DNA of 64,000 bases from Nonomuraea sp. NBC_00507 (GTDB taxonomy: Bacteria; Actinomycetota; Actinomycetes; Streptosporangiales; Streptosporangiaceae): positions 8,866,001 to 8,930,000 of the forward strand of contig NZ_CP107853.1 of assembly GCF_036013525.1 (NCBI RefSeq). The letters are read 5' to 3'. Each line of letters starts with the position of its first letter. The stretch's first letter is position 1. The notes below the pieces were generated by a model, which searched no databases, was not told the DNA's origin, and was given only the letters and a program-made list of their open reading frames with translations. Made by a program: the position numbers and the translations under genes. Shown here in pieces: positions 8,522 through 18,071 of this stretch.

Positions 8522-8916
8522 TTCTCCTCCAGGAGGGCTCGGTAGTGGGCGATCTTCTTGTACAGTGCGCGCATACTCGATCGCAAGCTCCGCAGGCGCT
8601 GGTCAACGACCTTGCGATGGTCGCTCAGCAGTTCCAGCCTGGCGGCGATGCTCTCGTCGCCGGCCCGGCGCAGTTCGGCGAACAGCTTCATGTCGGCGAT
8701 CGACATGCCCGTGTCGCGCAGGCGCATCAGGAAGGCGAGCCACTCCATGTCGGCCGTCGCGTACCGGCGCACGCCGACTCGGCTGCGGCGGACGGGTTGG
8801 ATGAGTCCGGCCTTCTCGTAGTAGCGCAGGGTGTCCGCGGACAGACCGGTCCTGCGCGATACTTCGGTGATCGACAAAGTCTCCGCGTCATCGTTCGGCT
8901 GTGGCGATGCTGGCAT
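8518..8916 (-). CDS. MerR-family transcriptional regulator
   Basis: A 132-residue MerR protein. Residues 14-80 form the winged helix-turn-helix (LSITEVSRRTGLSADTLRYY, then YEKAGLIQPVRR), followed by the dimerisation coiled coil (RRAGDESIAARLELLSDHRK, ending KIAHYRALLEEK). No C-terminal metal-binding Cys are present, so it belongs to the NmlR/AdhR-like side of the family, which senses aldehydes or redox stress, rather than to the metal sensors. It heads a two-gene operon with the beta-propeller gene. The promoter just upstream has the MerR-typical 19-bp spacer and would give a leaderless mRNA. Confidence 0.92.
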   Translation of the reverse strand: MPASPQPNDDAETLSITEVSRRTGLSADTLRYYEKAGLIQPVRRSRVGVRRYATADMEWLAFLMRLRDTGMSIADMKLFAELRRAGDESIAARLELLSDHRKVVDQRLRSLRSSMRALYKKIAHYRALLEEK

Positions 8917-8922
8917 GGGAAC

Positions 8923-8953
8923 ACGCTAGGAGTTGGAGCGCACTCCAACGCAA
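8923..8953 (-). promoter_or_regulatory. MerR-type promoter and operator
   Basis: On the minus strand a -35 TTGCGT (8953-8948) and a -10 TAGCGT (8928-8923) are separated by 19 bp instead of 17. The spacer carries the inverted repeat GTTGGAG-n4-CTCCAAC (8932-8949, 7-bp perfect arms). This overlong, dyad-filled spacer is the hallmark of MerR-activated promoters. The expected transcription start coincides with the MerR ATG at 8916, implying a leaderless transcript. Confidence 0.8.
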
Positions 8954-9180
8954 GCCCGCCCTCTGCCAGGAAAAACGCGCACTGCAGACTTATCGCGGGC
9001 TGCGGGTGAGCACCTCCCGATCGTCACGCCCCGTCAGTCCTGACGCCCACAGGGCCGGTCAGAATCCGGAGTCTGGCACAGATTCCGTGATCTCCAGATG
9101 GACTCGGCCCGGAACCTGTTGATCACGTTGCGTGATCGTCTCAGAGCTTTGGAAGTCTTCTCCCTCACCTGGCCGGTGTC

Positions 9181-9300
9181 TGAATCGAGCGAATCTTCCG
9201 CACCGGTAAGTCGGTACGAATCCAGGCCAGAACGGGCACGTCGCAGGCAGCGTGTCCGGCGTGCGGCAGGGTGTCGGAGAGGTTGCACACAAATGATCTT
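9181..9300 (+). pseudogene. Possible ISL3-type transposase N-terminal remnant
   Basis: Between the MerR gene and the acyl-CoA dehydrogenase, one frame reads VRIQARTGTSQAACPACGRV, then SERLHTNDL. This resembles the N-terminal zinc-finger of ISL3-family transposases (CPxCG followed by S-x-R-x-H). It starts after a stop codon and ends in unrelated sequence, so at best it is a short relic. No matching inverted repeats were found. The rest of the 8,954-9,390 gap shows no gene. Confidence 0.35.
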
Positions 9301-9390
9301 ACCTCGAAGCCTCGTGCGCGCTCTGACGGAACAGTGACGGAACAGCCCGCTAATCGATCTTCTACCGCACGGATGAAGAATCGGACACCT

Positions 9391-10599
9391 TCAACGAACC
9401 TGCAGGCCAGTGACGGCGCGGCCGATGATCAGCCGCTGGATCTCCGACGTCCCCTCGAAAATGGTGAAGATCTTGGCGTCTCGGTGGAAACGCTCCACCG
9501 GATGGTCTCTCGTATACCCGGCGCCGCCCAGGATCTGGATCGCCTGCTCCGTCACCCACACCGCCGTCTCCCCCGCCACCAGCTTCGACATCGACCCCTC
9601 CGCCTGCTCGAACTGCCGGCCCTGGCGGGCCATCCAGGCCGCGCGCCAGGTCAGGAGGCGGGCGACGTCCACGCGGGTGGCCATGTCGGCGAGGAGGAAG
9701 GCGATCGACTGGTTCTCGCCGATCTTGCGGCCGAACTGTTCACGCTCGCGGGCATAGTCCCTGGCGTACTCGAAGGCCGCCCGGGCGATGCCCACGGCCA
9801 TGGCGGCGACCGACGGGCGGGTGGTCTCGAACGTCCGCATGGCCGACTGCTCGCCGGCCCGTTCGCCGTTGCGTACGCGGGCCAGCCGGGCGTCGAGCCT
9901 GTCCTTGCCTCCGAGCAGGCAGGAGCCGGGGATGCGGACGTCGTCCAGGATCACCTCGGCCGTGTGGGAGGCGCGGATGCCGTGCTTGCGGAACTTCTGG
10001 CCCATGGACAGGCCCGGCGTGCCCGGGGGGATGACGAAGGAGGCCTGGCCACGGGTGCCGAGGGACGGCTCGACGGAGGCGACGACCACGTGGACGTCGG
10101 CGATGCCGCCGTTCGTGGCCCAGGTCTTGACGCCGTTCAGCACCCAGTCACCCCGGTCGTGGACGGCGCGGGTGCGGATCGAGCCGATGTCGGAGCCGGC
10201 GTCGGGCTCGGAGGCGCAGAAGGCGCCCAGTTTGACGTCGTTCTCGGAGCCGAACATCTGCGGGAGCCACTCCCCCATCTGCTCGGGGGTGCCGTTCGAG
10301 GACAGGGCGGCGGCGGCCAGGCCGGTGCCGACGATGGACAGGCCGATGCCCGCGTCGCCCCAGAAGATCTCCTCGAACGCCACGGGCAGCCCGATCCCGC
10401 TCTCCTCGAACCACTGGGTGGCGAAGAAGTCCAAGGAGTACAGGCCGATCTTGGCGGCTTCCTGGATGACCGGCCAGGGGGTCTCCTCGCGCTCGTCCCA
10501 TTCGGCGCCGGCGGGGCGGATCACGTCGCGGGCGAACGCGTGCACCCAGTCGCGCACCTCGATCACGTCGTTACTGAGCTCCGGGCAGAACCCGCTCAT
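9391..10599 (-). CDS. Acyl-CoA dehydrogenase
   Basis: A 402-residue FAD enzyme that introduces the alpha-beta double bond into acyl-CoA esters. The order is the usual one: an N-terminal helical domain, then the flavin-contacting beta domain with GAFCASEPDAGSDIGSIRT and the NGVKTWATNGG block, then the C-terminal helical domain with REREQFGRKIGENQ, the ILGGAGYTRDHPVERFHRD signature and FEGTSEIQRLIIGRA, whose Glu is the catalytic base. I prefer the ATG at 10599, which has an AGGAG eight bases upstream, over a GTG three codons earlier that overlaps that site. It stands alone; the chain length of its substrate cannot be read. Confidence 0.93.
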   Translation of the reverse strand: MSGFCPELSNDVIEVRDWVHAFARDVIRPAGAEWDEREETPWPVIQEAAKIGLYSLDFFATQWFEESGIGLPVAFEEIFWGDAGIGLSIVGTGLAAAALSSNGTPEQMGEWLPQMFGSENDVKLGAFCASEPDAGSDIGSIRTRAVHDRGDWVLNGVKTWATNGGIADVHVVVASVEPSLGTRGQASFVIPPGTPGLSMGQKFRKHGIRASHTAEVILDDVRIPGSCLLGGKDRLDARLARVRNGERAGEQSAMRTFETTRPSVAAMAVGIARAAFEYARDYAREREQFGRKIGENQSIAFLLADMATRVDVARLLTWRAAWMARQGRQFEQAEGSMSKLVAGETAVWVTEQAIQILGGAGYTRDHPVERFHRDAKIFTIFEGTSEIQRLIIGRAVTGLQVR

Positions 10600-10693
10600 G
10601 CGCTGCACTCCTCACCTTGGCCGCACCGTTACCGCTGGTAACACCTTACCGACCGGTACTCTCGGCTGGAATGCCCCCTGCCTGCTGGACCAT

Positions 10694-11620
10694 TCAGGCA
10701 GGCAGGGTGATCATGGGTGGGCGTTCCGAGATCCGGACGTCGCGGTTCAGGACGTCGTGACCGCAACAGCCGCGCCGGAACTGGGCCAGGAGTAGCGACG
10801 GTTCGTGAAATGCCTGGATTTTGCCTTGGCGTTGCAGGCGGGACCAGGCGGCCAGCATGATCTGGGACGCCATGCCGCCGAGCGCCTCGGTCGACTGCGG
10901 GGCGTGCTCCCGCGACCCCAGGTCCACCTGCGCGAAGGCGTCCAGCCCGGCCAGGTCGAGCAGGTCGATCAGCAGGCCCAGCTCGACGCCGTACCCGGTG
11001 AGGAAGGGGACGCGCTCGAGCGCCGAGCGGCGGCCGGCGTACTCACCGGCCAGCGGCTGCACGAAGCCGGCCAGCATCGGCCAATGCAGGTTGATGAGCG
11101 GGCGCGCGACCAGCTCGGTGACCCGGCCGCCACCGTTGGGCGCGCCGTTCAGCGGGCGGTCGTAGCAGCCCTTGACGTAGCCGACGGTGGGGTCGGCGAG
11201 CAGCGGCCCGAGCACCCCGCAGATCAGCGAGGCGCGAAATCCCCTGATGTCGGCGTCGGCGAACACCAGCACGTCACCGCCGGTGACCGCCAGCGACTTC
11301 CACAGGGCCTCGCCCTTGCCGTCCAGCGGCTCGAGCTCCGGCAGGATCTCGTCCTGGGCGTGCACCCGGGCTCCGGCACGCGCGGCCACCCGAGCGGTGT
11401 CGTCGCAGGAGCGCGAGTCGATGACCACGATCTCGTCGACCAGCCCGTCCAGCTCGCGCCGGATGACGCGGACGATGTCGCCGATGGTCTCTCGTTCGTC
11501 GCGGGCTGGGAGCACCACGCTGACGGTGGTGTCCCCTTTGGCGGCCACCAGGTCCCGGACCGGCCAGTCCCCGGCAGACGAAGTACGGCGCCGCAACCAT
11601 CCGGATACTTCTGGAAGCAT
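10694..11620 (-). CDS. gpgS: Glucosyl-3-phosphoglycerate synthase
   Basis: GT81 retaining glycosyltransferase that moves glucose from an NDP-glucose to 3-phosphoglycerate, the first step to glucosylglycerate and, in mycobacteria, methylglucose lipopolysaccharides. The 308 residues match the family length. The GT-A core shows SVVLPARDERETIGDIV, VIDSRSCDDTA and the metal-binding DAD in VFADADIRGF, with GKGEALWKSL and the acceptor-site block PLAGEYAGRR following. A strong GGGGGAGG lies before the ATG. It is downstream of, and co-directional with, the RamB gene but separated from it by 54 bp. Confidence 0.92.
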   Translation of the reverse strand: MLPEVSGWLRRRTSSAGDWPVRDLVAAKGDTTVSVVLPARDERETIGDIVRVIRRELDGLVDEIVVIDSRSCDDTARVAARAGARVHAQDEILPELEPLDGKGEALWKSLAVTGGDVLVFADADIRGFRASLICGVLGPLLADPTVGYVKGCYDRPLNGAPNGGGRVTELVARPLINLHWPMLAGFVQPLAGEYAGRRSALERVPFLTGYGVELGLLIDLLDLAGLDAFAQVDLGSREHAPQSTEALGGMASQIMLAAWSRLQRQGKIQAFHEPSLLLAQFRRGCCGHDVLNRDVRISERPPMITLPA

Positions 11621-11674
11621 GCGACACCTCCCCCCGAATCCCCCAACTCGTCCCCATTCCCGTCAGGGGGCAAG

Positions 11675-13147
11675 TTATGTGCTGGCCGCGTGGCGCTCCA
11701 GGAAGGTGTAGACGTCCGCCTCGTCAACGCCGGGGAACGACCCGGGCGGCAGCGCGGCCAGGACGTGGGAGTTGGCACGGGCCGACGGCCAGGCGTACCC
11801 CTCCCAGCGTTCGGCCAGCTCGGTGGGCGGGCGGCGGCAGCAGTCGCCGCCCGGGCAGTTGGACTTGGTGCGGTTGGTGGTCTCGCGGCCGCGGAACCAC
11901 CGCGACTCCTTGAACGGCACCCCCAGCGTGATGGCGAAGTCCCGCTCGCGGGACGGATCCACGTGCGCCACGCAGAAGTAGGTTCCCGTGGGCGAGTCGG
12001 AGTATTGGTAGTAGACGGAGAACCGGTCCGGAGAGGCGAACACCTGCCGCCCCGACCACTGCAGGCACATCCGCTGGCCCTCGATGGCGCCCTGCTCGTC
12101 GGCGGGGAACTCGATGCCGTCGTTCTCGTAGGCCTTGTAGATGGTGCCGCCGGCGTCATTGCGCACGAAGTGGCAGACGAGGCCCAGGTGGTGGGTGGCG
12201 AGGTTGGTGAAGCGGTGCGCGGCCATCTCGTACGACACCGCGAACACGTCCCGGAGATCCTCCACCGACAGCGCCCGGTCGCTCTTGGCCTCCTGCAGGT
12301 AGAGCGTGGCGGCCCGCTCGGGGACGAGGACGGCGGCGGCGAAGTAGTTGGCCTCGGTGCGCTGGCGCAGGAAGTCGGCGAAGTCGCGGGGCTTGTCGTG
12401 GCCGAGCGCCAGGTGGCCGAGCGTCTGGAGCAGGATCGTGCGCGGGGTGTGCATGCCGAGCTGCTCATGCTTGACGTAGATGCGGCGGTGGCGCAGGTCG
12501 GTGATGGAGCGTACGGAGCGGGGAAGGTCCTGCGCGGTGTGCACGGTGTAGCCGAAATGCGTCACCAGACTCTGGATCGTGCTCTGGGACAACGCGCCGG
12601 TGCGGTAGCCGACCGCGTCGAGCGCCTTGGCGGCGGCCTCCTCGATCTCGGGGAAGTAGTTGCCCACCTCGCGCTGGCGCCGCCGCAGCTCGGCGTTGGC
12701 GGCCCGGGCCTCCTCGGGGGTGGCGGTGCCGCGGGCCTGCCGGGCACGCAGCTCGCCGTAGAGCCCGAGGATGTGCTCCAGCACGTCGTTCGGCACGCGG
12801 GCGGAGACCTTCAGCCGCGGCAGCCCGAGCCCGGCGTAAACGGGGTCACGCTGCGCCTCCTCCAGGGCGATCTCGAGCTGGGCGCGGCGGTTGGGCGGCT
12901 GGCGGCGCAGCAGCTCCTCGATGGGCACGCCGAGCGCGGAGGCCAGCGCCTTGAGCAGCGACAGCTTGGGCTCGCGCTTGCCGTTTTCCAGCAGCGACAG
13001 CTGGCTCGGCGCCCTGCTCACGCGCGAGCCCAGGTCGGACAGGGTCATGCCGCGCTGTTTGCGCAGGTGGCGCAGGCGCTGGCCAAACGCAATGAGATCC
13101 AGCTCTTGCGTCAAAGACAGCGGTTCTTCACCCAGCAAGGACGCCAT
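11675..13147 (-). CDS. ramB: RamB-type regulator (XRE HTH + ImmA/IrrE-like + C-terminal domain)
   Basis: A 490-residue regulator. Residues about 20-75 form an XRE helix-turn-helix (LRHLRKQRGMTLSDLGSRVS). Around residue 245 lies an IrrE/ImmA-like segment with HLALGH. The C-terminal half is the RamB/PrpR-specific domain rich in Cys and His (CHFVRNDAGG, CLQWSGRQVFASPDRFSVYY, NCPGGDCC). In Corynebacterium RamB represses the acetate genes aceA, aceB, ack and pta, and PrpR in mycobacteria controls propionate and glyoxylate genes. Here the gene is divergent from aceA across 237 bp, the classical arrangement, which strongly supports the assignment. Confidence 0.92.
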   Translation of the reverse strand: MASLLGEEPLSLTQELDLIAFGQRLRHLRKQRGMTLSDLGSRVSRAPSQLSLLENGKREPKLSLLKALASALGVPIEELLRRQPPNRRAQLEIALEEAQRDPVYAGLGLPRLKVSARVPNDVLEHILGLYGELRARQARGTATPEEARAANAELRRRQREVGNYFPEIEEAAAKALDAVGYRTGALSQSTIQSLVTHFGYTVHTAQDLPRSVRSITDLRHRRIYVKHEQLGMHTPRTILLQTLGHLALGHDKPRDFADFLRQRTEANYFAAAVLVPERAATLYLQEAKSDRALSVEDLRDVFAVSYEMAAHRFTNLATHHLGLVCHFVRNDAGGTIYKAYENDGIEFPADEQGAIEGQRMCLQWSGRQVFASPDRFSVYYQYSDSPTGTYFCVAHVDPSRERDFAITLGVPFKESRWFRGRETTNRTKSNCPGGDCCRRPPTELAERWEGYAWPSARANSHVLAALPPGSFPGVDEADVYTFLERHAAST

Positions 13148-13284
13148 GGCCCGATCTTAGACAGAAATTCGGTCCATCTTCTAGCCCTAGCGCCACATCG
13201 TCCGCCACAGTGCGATTGGTCTAGGCCAACGGTAAAACTCTCGATTTCTTCTCCTTCAAATACCCGTCAGTAATGGACAGGTTC

Positions 13285-13298
13285 AGAATTTTTGCGAA
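13285..13298 (+). promoter_or_regulatory. Candidate RamB/PrpR site upstream of aceA
   Basis: The sequence AGAATTTTTGCGAA sits about 90 bp before aceA and resembles the RamB half-site (A, A/G, AACTTTGCAAA) with one extra T and one mismatch. It is the only such match I noticed in the 237-bp divergent region. This is a weak motif call. Confidence 0.3.
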
Positions 13299-13384
13299 TC
13301 TTCTCAGCCGCTCTGCCTATTGGGCGAGCCGTCCCGGGCACGAGACTCGGCGTAAGCACCCAGGGGACGACAAAGGAGTGAACG

Positions 13385-14668
<1,284 letters not shown>

Positions 14669-14719
14669 TCCCCTGATCTCGCCGGCCACCTCCAGGGCAT
14701 GGGATGGTTCCCCGGCGAC

Positions 14720-14755
14720 GGCCGCGTCAGTCTCCCCCCAGCGACTGGCGCGGCC
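14720..14755. terminator. Bidirectional stem-loop between aceA and the SIP gene
   Basis: A long inverted repeat, arms 14720-14732 (GGCCGCGTCAGTC) and 14743-14755 (GACTGGCGCGGCC), with a single mismatch and a 10-base C-rich loop. It lies between two convergent genes. It lacks a T-tract, which is common for actinobacterial terminators. Confidence 0.7.
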
Positions 14756-14777
14756 CCCTTACGCGATGCGGCGGGGG

Positions 14778-15614
14778 TCAGCCGGCGATCGCGGCGGCTT
14801 CCTCGGCCTCGACCTGGCGGTTCCAGTCACGCTTGGCGGCGCGCCACCCCTCGTCGTCCACCCCGGCCCGCCAATAGCCGGAGATCGACAGGCGATCCAT
14901 CGAGATCCCCCGCTCCAGGCGCAGATGGCGGCGAAGCCGCTTGACGAAACCGGCCTCGCCGTGCACGAACGCGTGCACGTTCCCGTCCGGGAACTCCAGC
15001 TCGCACACGGTCCGCACCAGAACCTCACCCACCGGCCGGTCACCCCGGTACAGCCACGTGATCCTGGCGTCCGCGGCCGTGTCCAGCTTCAGCTCGTCCT
15101 CCGGCCCGTCCACTTCCACCAGGACGTGCGCGAGCACCCCGTCGGGCAGCACCTCGAGCGAGGCCGCGATGGCCGGCAGCGCGCTCTCGTCACCCACCAG
15201 CAGATGCCAATCCGCCGCCGGATCGGGCGCGTAGCCGCCGCCGGGCCCCAGCAGGAGCACGACGTCACCCGGCGCGGCACGATCCGCCCACGGCCCGGCC
15301 ACGCCCTCGTCGCCGTGGACCACGAAGTCAAGGGTCAGCTCGCGGGCGTCCGGGTCCCAGGCGCGCACGGTGTAGGTGCGCAGCCGCGGCCAGACCTCGC
15401 GCGGCATGGTCTCACGGCAGGCCTTCACGCTGAACGGCTGGGGATAGTCGACATCCTCGTAGGGGAAGACGACCTTCACGTAGTGGTCGGTCAGGCCCGA
15501 GGTGGCGAAGTCGGCCAGCCCGTCGCCGCCGACCACGATGCGGACCATGTGCGGGGAGAGCCGCTCGGTTCGCAGGACGACACCCCGATGATGGTCCGTG
15601 GGCTTTTCAGCCAT
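14778..15614 (-). CDS. Siderophore-interacting protein (FAD-dependent ferric reductase)
   Basis: SIP-family ferric-siderophore reductase of 278 residues, acting in the cytosol to release iron as Fe2+. The N-terminal FAD-binding barrel has TERLSPHMVRIVVGGDGL, and RLRTYTVRAWDPDARELTLD with the RxYTxR flavin motif, then AGPWADRAAPGDVVLLLGPG. The C-terminal nucleotide-binding half has LLVGDESALPAI and the family-specific ISGYWRAGVDDEGW. A perfect iron-box palindrome lies 23-38 bp before the start, so DmdR/IdeR repression by iron is expected. No siderophore biosynthesis or uptake genes are adjacent. Confidence 0.94.
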   Translation of the reverse strand: MAEKPTDHHRGVVLRTERLSPHMVRIVVGGDGLADFATSGLTDHYVKVVFPYEDVDYPQPFSVKACRETMPREVWPRLRTYTVRAWDPDARELTLDFVVHGDEGVAGPWADRAAPGDVVLLLGPGGGYAPDPAADWHLLVGDESALPAIAASLEVLPDGVLAHVLVEVDGPEDELKLDTAADARITWLYRGDRPVGEVLVRTVCELEFPDGNVHAFVHGEAGFVKRLRRHLRLERGISMDRLSISGYWRAGVDDEGWRAAKRDWNRQVEAEEAAAIAG

Positions 15615-15636
15615 AGAGAAACATCCCCCTGACAGA

Positions 15637-15652
15637 GTTAGGCATGCCTAAC
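15637..15652 (-). promoter_or_regulatory. Iron box (DmdR/IdeR operator)
   Basis: Perfect 16-bp palindrome GTTAGGCATGCCTAAC, matching the core of the actinobacterial iron-box consensus (TTAGGTTAGGCTAACCTAA), just upstream of the siderophore-interacting protein gene. Target gene and motif support each other. Confidence 0.85.
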
Positions 15653-15705
15653 CTTATACTCTGTCTCGCCGACCCTGCCAGTGGGTGGCCGGATCTCCGT
15701 CGCGG

Positions 15706-16686
15706 TCAGGCGGCCGCCGTGTCGTCCGCCGACGCGGCGGGGCCCGCCCCCACCGCGGACAAGAACAGCGCCATGTGCTGGAATGCCAGCCGCGCCTCGG
15801 GCAACACGTCCGCCAAAAGAGGGAACGCATGCGGCATGCGCCGCCATTCCTCATACCTGACGAGCACCCCGCCGCTCCGTGCCCGCTCGGCCACCCGCCG
15901 CGCCTCGTCGCGGAGCACCTCGGTGGAGCCGGTCACGATCATGAGCGGCGGCAGTCCGGTGAAGTCGCCGTGCACCGGCGAGACCAGCGGGTCGTGCGGA
16001 TCCAGCCCGGAGGTCCACCGGCGCGCCAGCCACCGCACCCGGCTGGCCGGCAGCAGCGGGTCCTCCCAGCGGTTCGCGCGCCGAGGGATGTCGGTCAGGT
16101 CCGCCCACGGCGACAGGCAGATCGCGGCCGCGGGCAGCGGCAGCCCCCGGTCACGCAGCGCCAGCAGCGTCACCAGCGTCAGATGACCGCCGGCGGAGTC
16201 GCCCGCGAAGACGATGTCCTCGGGGGCGTAGCCGTGCCGCAGCAGGCAGTCGTAGGCGTCCAGCGCGTCGGCCAGCGAGTCCGCCAGCTTGTGGACCGGG
16301 CCCTGGCGATAGTCGAGCGCCAGCACCGGCCGCCTGGACACCACCGACAGCCGCCAGGTGATGGATCGGTGCGTGCGCGGCGAGCCGGAGAAATAGCCGC
16401 CCCCGTGGAAGTACAACAAGGCCTTGCCCTCATCCAGGCCCTCGCCGCCGCGTACCCACTCCCCGCCGCAGTCCGGGAAGGCGGCCGACGTGATGGACAC
16501 GTGCGCCGGGTGCGGCACCTGCACCATCCGTGCGAGCCTGCCGAGGCGGGCCGCCCCCACCAGCGCGAGCGGATGGCGCATCAAGAGACTGGACGCCGGC
16601 TTCAACGTTCCGCGCATCAGGCTGATCAGTGCGCGGGCCTGCCAGCTCAAGGGGTATTGAGGGGACACATCCCCGTCGATCCGCAT
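15706..16686 (-). CDS. Alpha/beta hydrolase, hormone-sensitive-lipase (HSL) family esterase
   Basis: Esterase/lipase of 326 residues. It has the HSL oxyanion motif HGGGYFSGSPRTH, the nucleophile elbow GDSAGG, a likely Asp acid in SGLDPHDPLVSP or TGSTEVLRDEARR, and the terminal His in RMPHAFPL. I chose the ATG at 16686 because GGAGG lies six bases before it; an in-frame ATG ten codons earlier has no ribosome site. No signal peptide. It is separated from the siderophore-interacting gene by the iron-box region and reads in the same direction toward it, which leaves open whether it is also expressed through the box. The substrate is unknown. Confidence 0.92.
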   Translation of the reverse strand: MRIDGDVSPQYPLSWQARALISLMRGTLKPASSLLMRHPLALVGAARLGRLARMVQVPHPAHVSITSAAFPDCGGEWVRGGEGLDEGKALLYFHGGGYFSGSPRTHRSITWRLSVVSRRPVLALDYRQGPVHKLADSLADALDAYDCLLRHGYAPEDIVFAGDSAGGHLTLVTLLALRDRGLPLPAAAICLSPWADLTDIPRRANRWEDPLLPASRVRWLARRWTSGLDPHDPLVSPVHGDFTGLPPLMIVTGSTEVLRDEARRVAERARSGGVLVRYEEWRRMPHAFPLLADVLPEARLAFQHMALFLSAVGAGPAASADDTAAA

Positions 16687-16791
16687 AATGACCCTCCGAA
16701 GAGTGTCATTCCCCAAAGAGCCGAATCCTACCAGCCAGTAAGTATCTCATCGCTTACACGGACATTTCGGCTATGTGTCACGCTGATGGGC

Positions 16792-17187
16792 ATGGCCGGA
16801 TATTCGGGGACCCCGCTGCCGCGCAAGCTCGGCGTCAAGCCCGGGCACCGGGTGCTCGCCATCGCCGCCCCCGACGGCCTCGACCTGGGAGAACCCGGCG
16901 CGGACGTGCACCGGTCCGCCGATCGGGACCCCTACGACGTCATCCTCGTCTTCTGCGCCGACTTCGCCGCGCTCCACGAGGCCTTCCCCGGCGCCATGGC
17001 CCGCCTGACCAAGAACGGCGGACTCTGGGTGTGCTGGCCCAAGCGCGCCAGCAAGATCCCGACGGACCTGTCCGAGAATCCCATCCGCGACTACGGCCTG
17101 TCCATGGGCCTGGTCGACAACAAGGTCGCCGCCATCGACGCGACCTGGTCGGGCCTGCGCTTCGTTTATCGCGTTGCGGACCGCTGA
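16792..17187 (+). CDS. DUF3052 family protein
   Basis: A 131-residue actinobacterial conserved protein. Typical blocks are GYSGTPLPRKLGVKPGHRVL, DVILVFCADFAALHEAF, LWVCWPKRASKIPTDLSEN and the C-terminal VDNKVAAIDATWSGLRFVYR. The family has no assigned biochemical role; in many actinobacteria it neighbours pyruvate dehydrogenase E1 (aceE), which is not the case here. ATG codons at 16786 and 16792 are both possible. It diverges from the esterase gene. Confidence 0.85.
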   Translation: MAGYSGTPLPRKLGVKPGHRVLAIAAPDGLDLGEPGADVHRSADRDPYDVILVFCADFAALHEAFPGAMARLTKNGGLWVCWPKRASKIPTDLSENPIRDYGLSMGLVDNKVAAIDATWSGLRFVYRVADR

Positions 17188-17276
17188 CGCTCCGACGGAT
17201 AATTCCATGCTTTCCGTCGGCAGACCCGTGCGCGGGTCCGGACACGGCACGTAGCCATGTCCTTACAGATCCGGAG

Positions 17277-18071
17277 GTGTCAACCATACTCCTCTACGCC
17301 CGGCTCGTCCGGTACGGCTTCCGCAAGCACGCCACCTACGTCTGGGCAGCACTCGCCGGCGCGTTCACCAACAGCGTGTTCGGCGTCCTGCGCGCCTACA
17401 TCCTCATCGCACTCTGGCAGGCCCGCCCCGGGCTGGCCGGCTACGACATCACCGACGCCGTCACCTTCTGCTTCGTCACCCAGGCGTTCATCGGGCCGAT
17501 GCAGCTGTTCGGCGGCGGCCTCGGCCTCCCCGAGCGCATCCGCAGCGGCGACATCGCGCTCGACCTGGTCCGCCCGGCCTCGCTGCAGCTGTGGTCACTG
17601 GCCGAGGACCTCGGCAGGGCCGCCTACCTGTTCCTCGTCCGCGGCATCCCGCCGATGCTGCTCGGCGCGGCGTTGTTCGGCATCGTCGTGCCCGCCGAAC
17701 CCGGCCGGTGGGCGGCGTTCCTGTGCGGCTTCGCGATCGCGGTCGTGGTCAGCTTCGGCTGGCGCTACCTGGTCGCGCTGTCGGTCTGCTGGCTGGTCGA
17801 CGACCGCGGCGTGGCGGTGCTGTCGCTGGTCCTGACGACCTTCTTCTCCGGGCTGATGCTGCCGTTGCGCATCTTCCCCGGCTGGCTCGGCGACCTCGCC
17901 GCGTCGCTGCCGTGGGCGGCGATGGTCCAGCTGCCCACCGACCTCTACCTCGGCAAGGCGCCCGTCCTGGAGACGCTGGCCTTCCAGGCGTTCTGGGCGG
18001 TGGTGCTGCTCGGGCTCGGCGCGCTCGGCACCCGGGTGATCCGCCACAAGGTGGTGATCCAGGGTGGTTAG
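17277..18071 (+). CDS. ABC-2 permease (viologen-exporter type), subunit 1
   Basis: Membrane subunit of about 264 residues with six predicted helices (for example ATYVWAALAGAFTNSVFGVL, VLSLVLTTFFSGLMLPLRIF). It belongs to the DUF990/ABC-2 group often annotated as viologen exporter permease. The start is unclear: the GTG at 17277 overlaps the only ribosome site (GGAGG, 17273-17277), whereas the ATA at 17286 would sit at ideal 8-base spacing. No ATG, GTG or TTG lies between. It is first in a three-gene operon and overlaps the second permease by 8 bp. Confidence 0.85.
   Translation: MSTILLYARLVRYGFRKHATYVWAALAGAFTNSVFGVLRAYILIALWQARPGLAGYDITDAVTFCFVTQAFIGPMQLFGGGLGLPERIRSGDIALDLVRPASLQLWSLAEDLGRAAYLFLVRGIPPMLLGAALFGIVVPAEPGRWAAFLCGFAIAVVVSFGWRYLVALSVCWLVDDRGVAVLSLVLTTFFSGLMLPLRIFPGWLGDLAASLPWAAMVQLPTDLYLGKAPVLETLAFQAFWAVVLLGLGALGTRVIRHKVVIQGG

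Noticed and set aside
10805..13273. An 822-codon open frame on the plus strand
   Set aside because: It is antisense to gpgS and ramB, both of which have clear family motifs and normal lengths. The translated product is Arg/Gly/Val-rich without domains, typical of shadow frames in high-GC DNA.
13148..13384. A perfect RamB operator upstream of aceA
   Set aside because: Only one imperfect match was found. It is kept as a low-confidence site, not as evidence for regulation.
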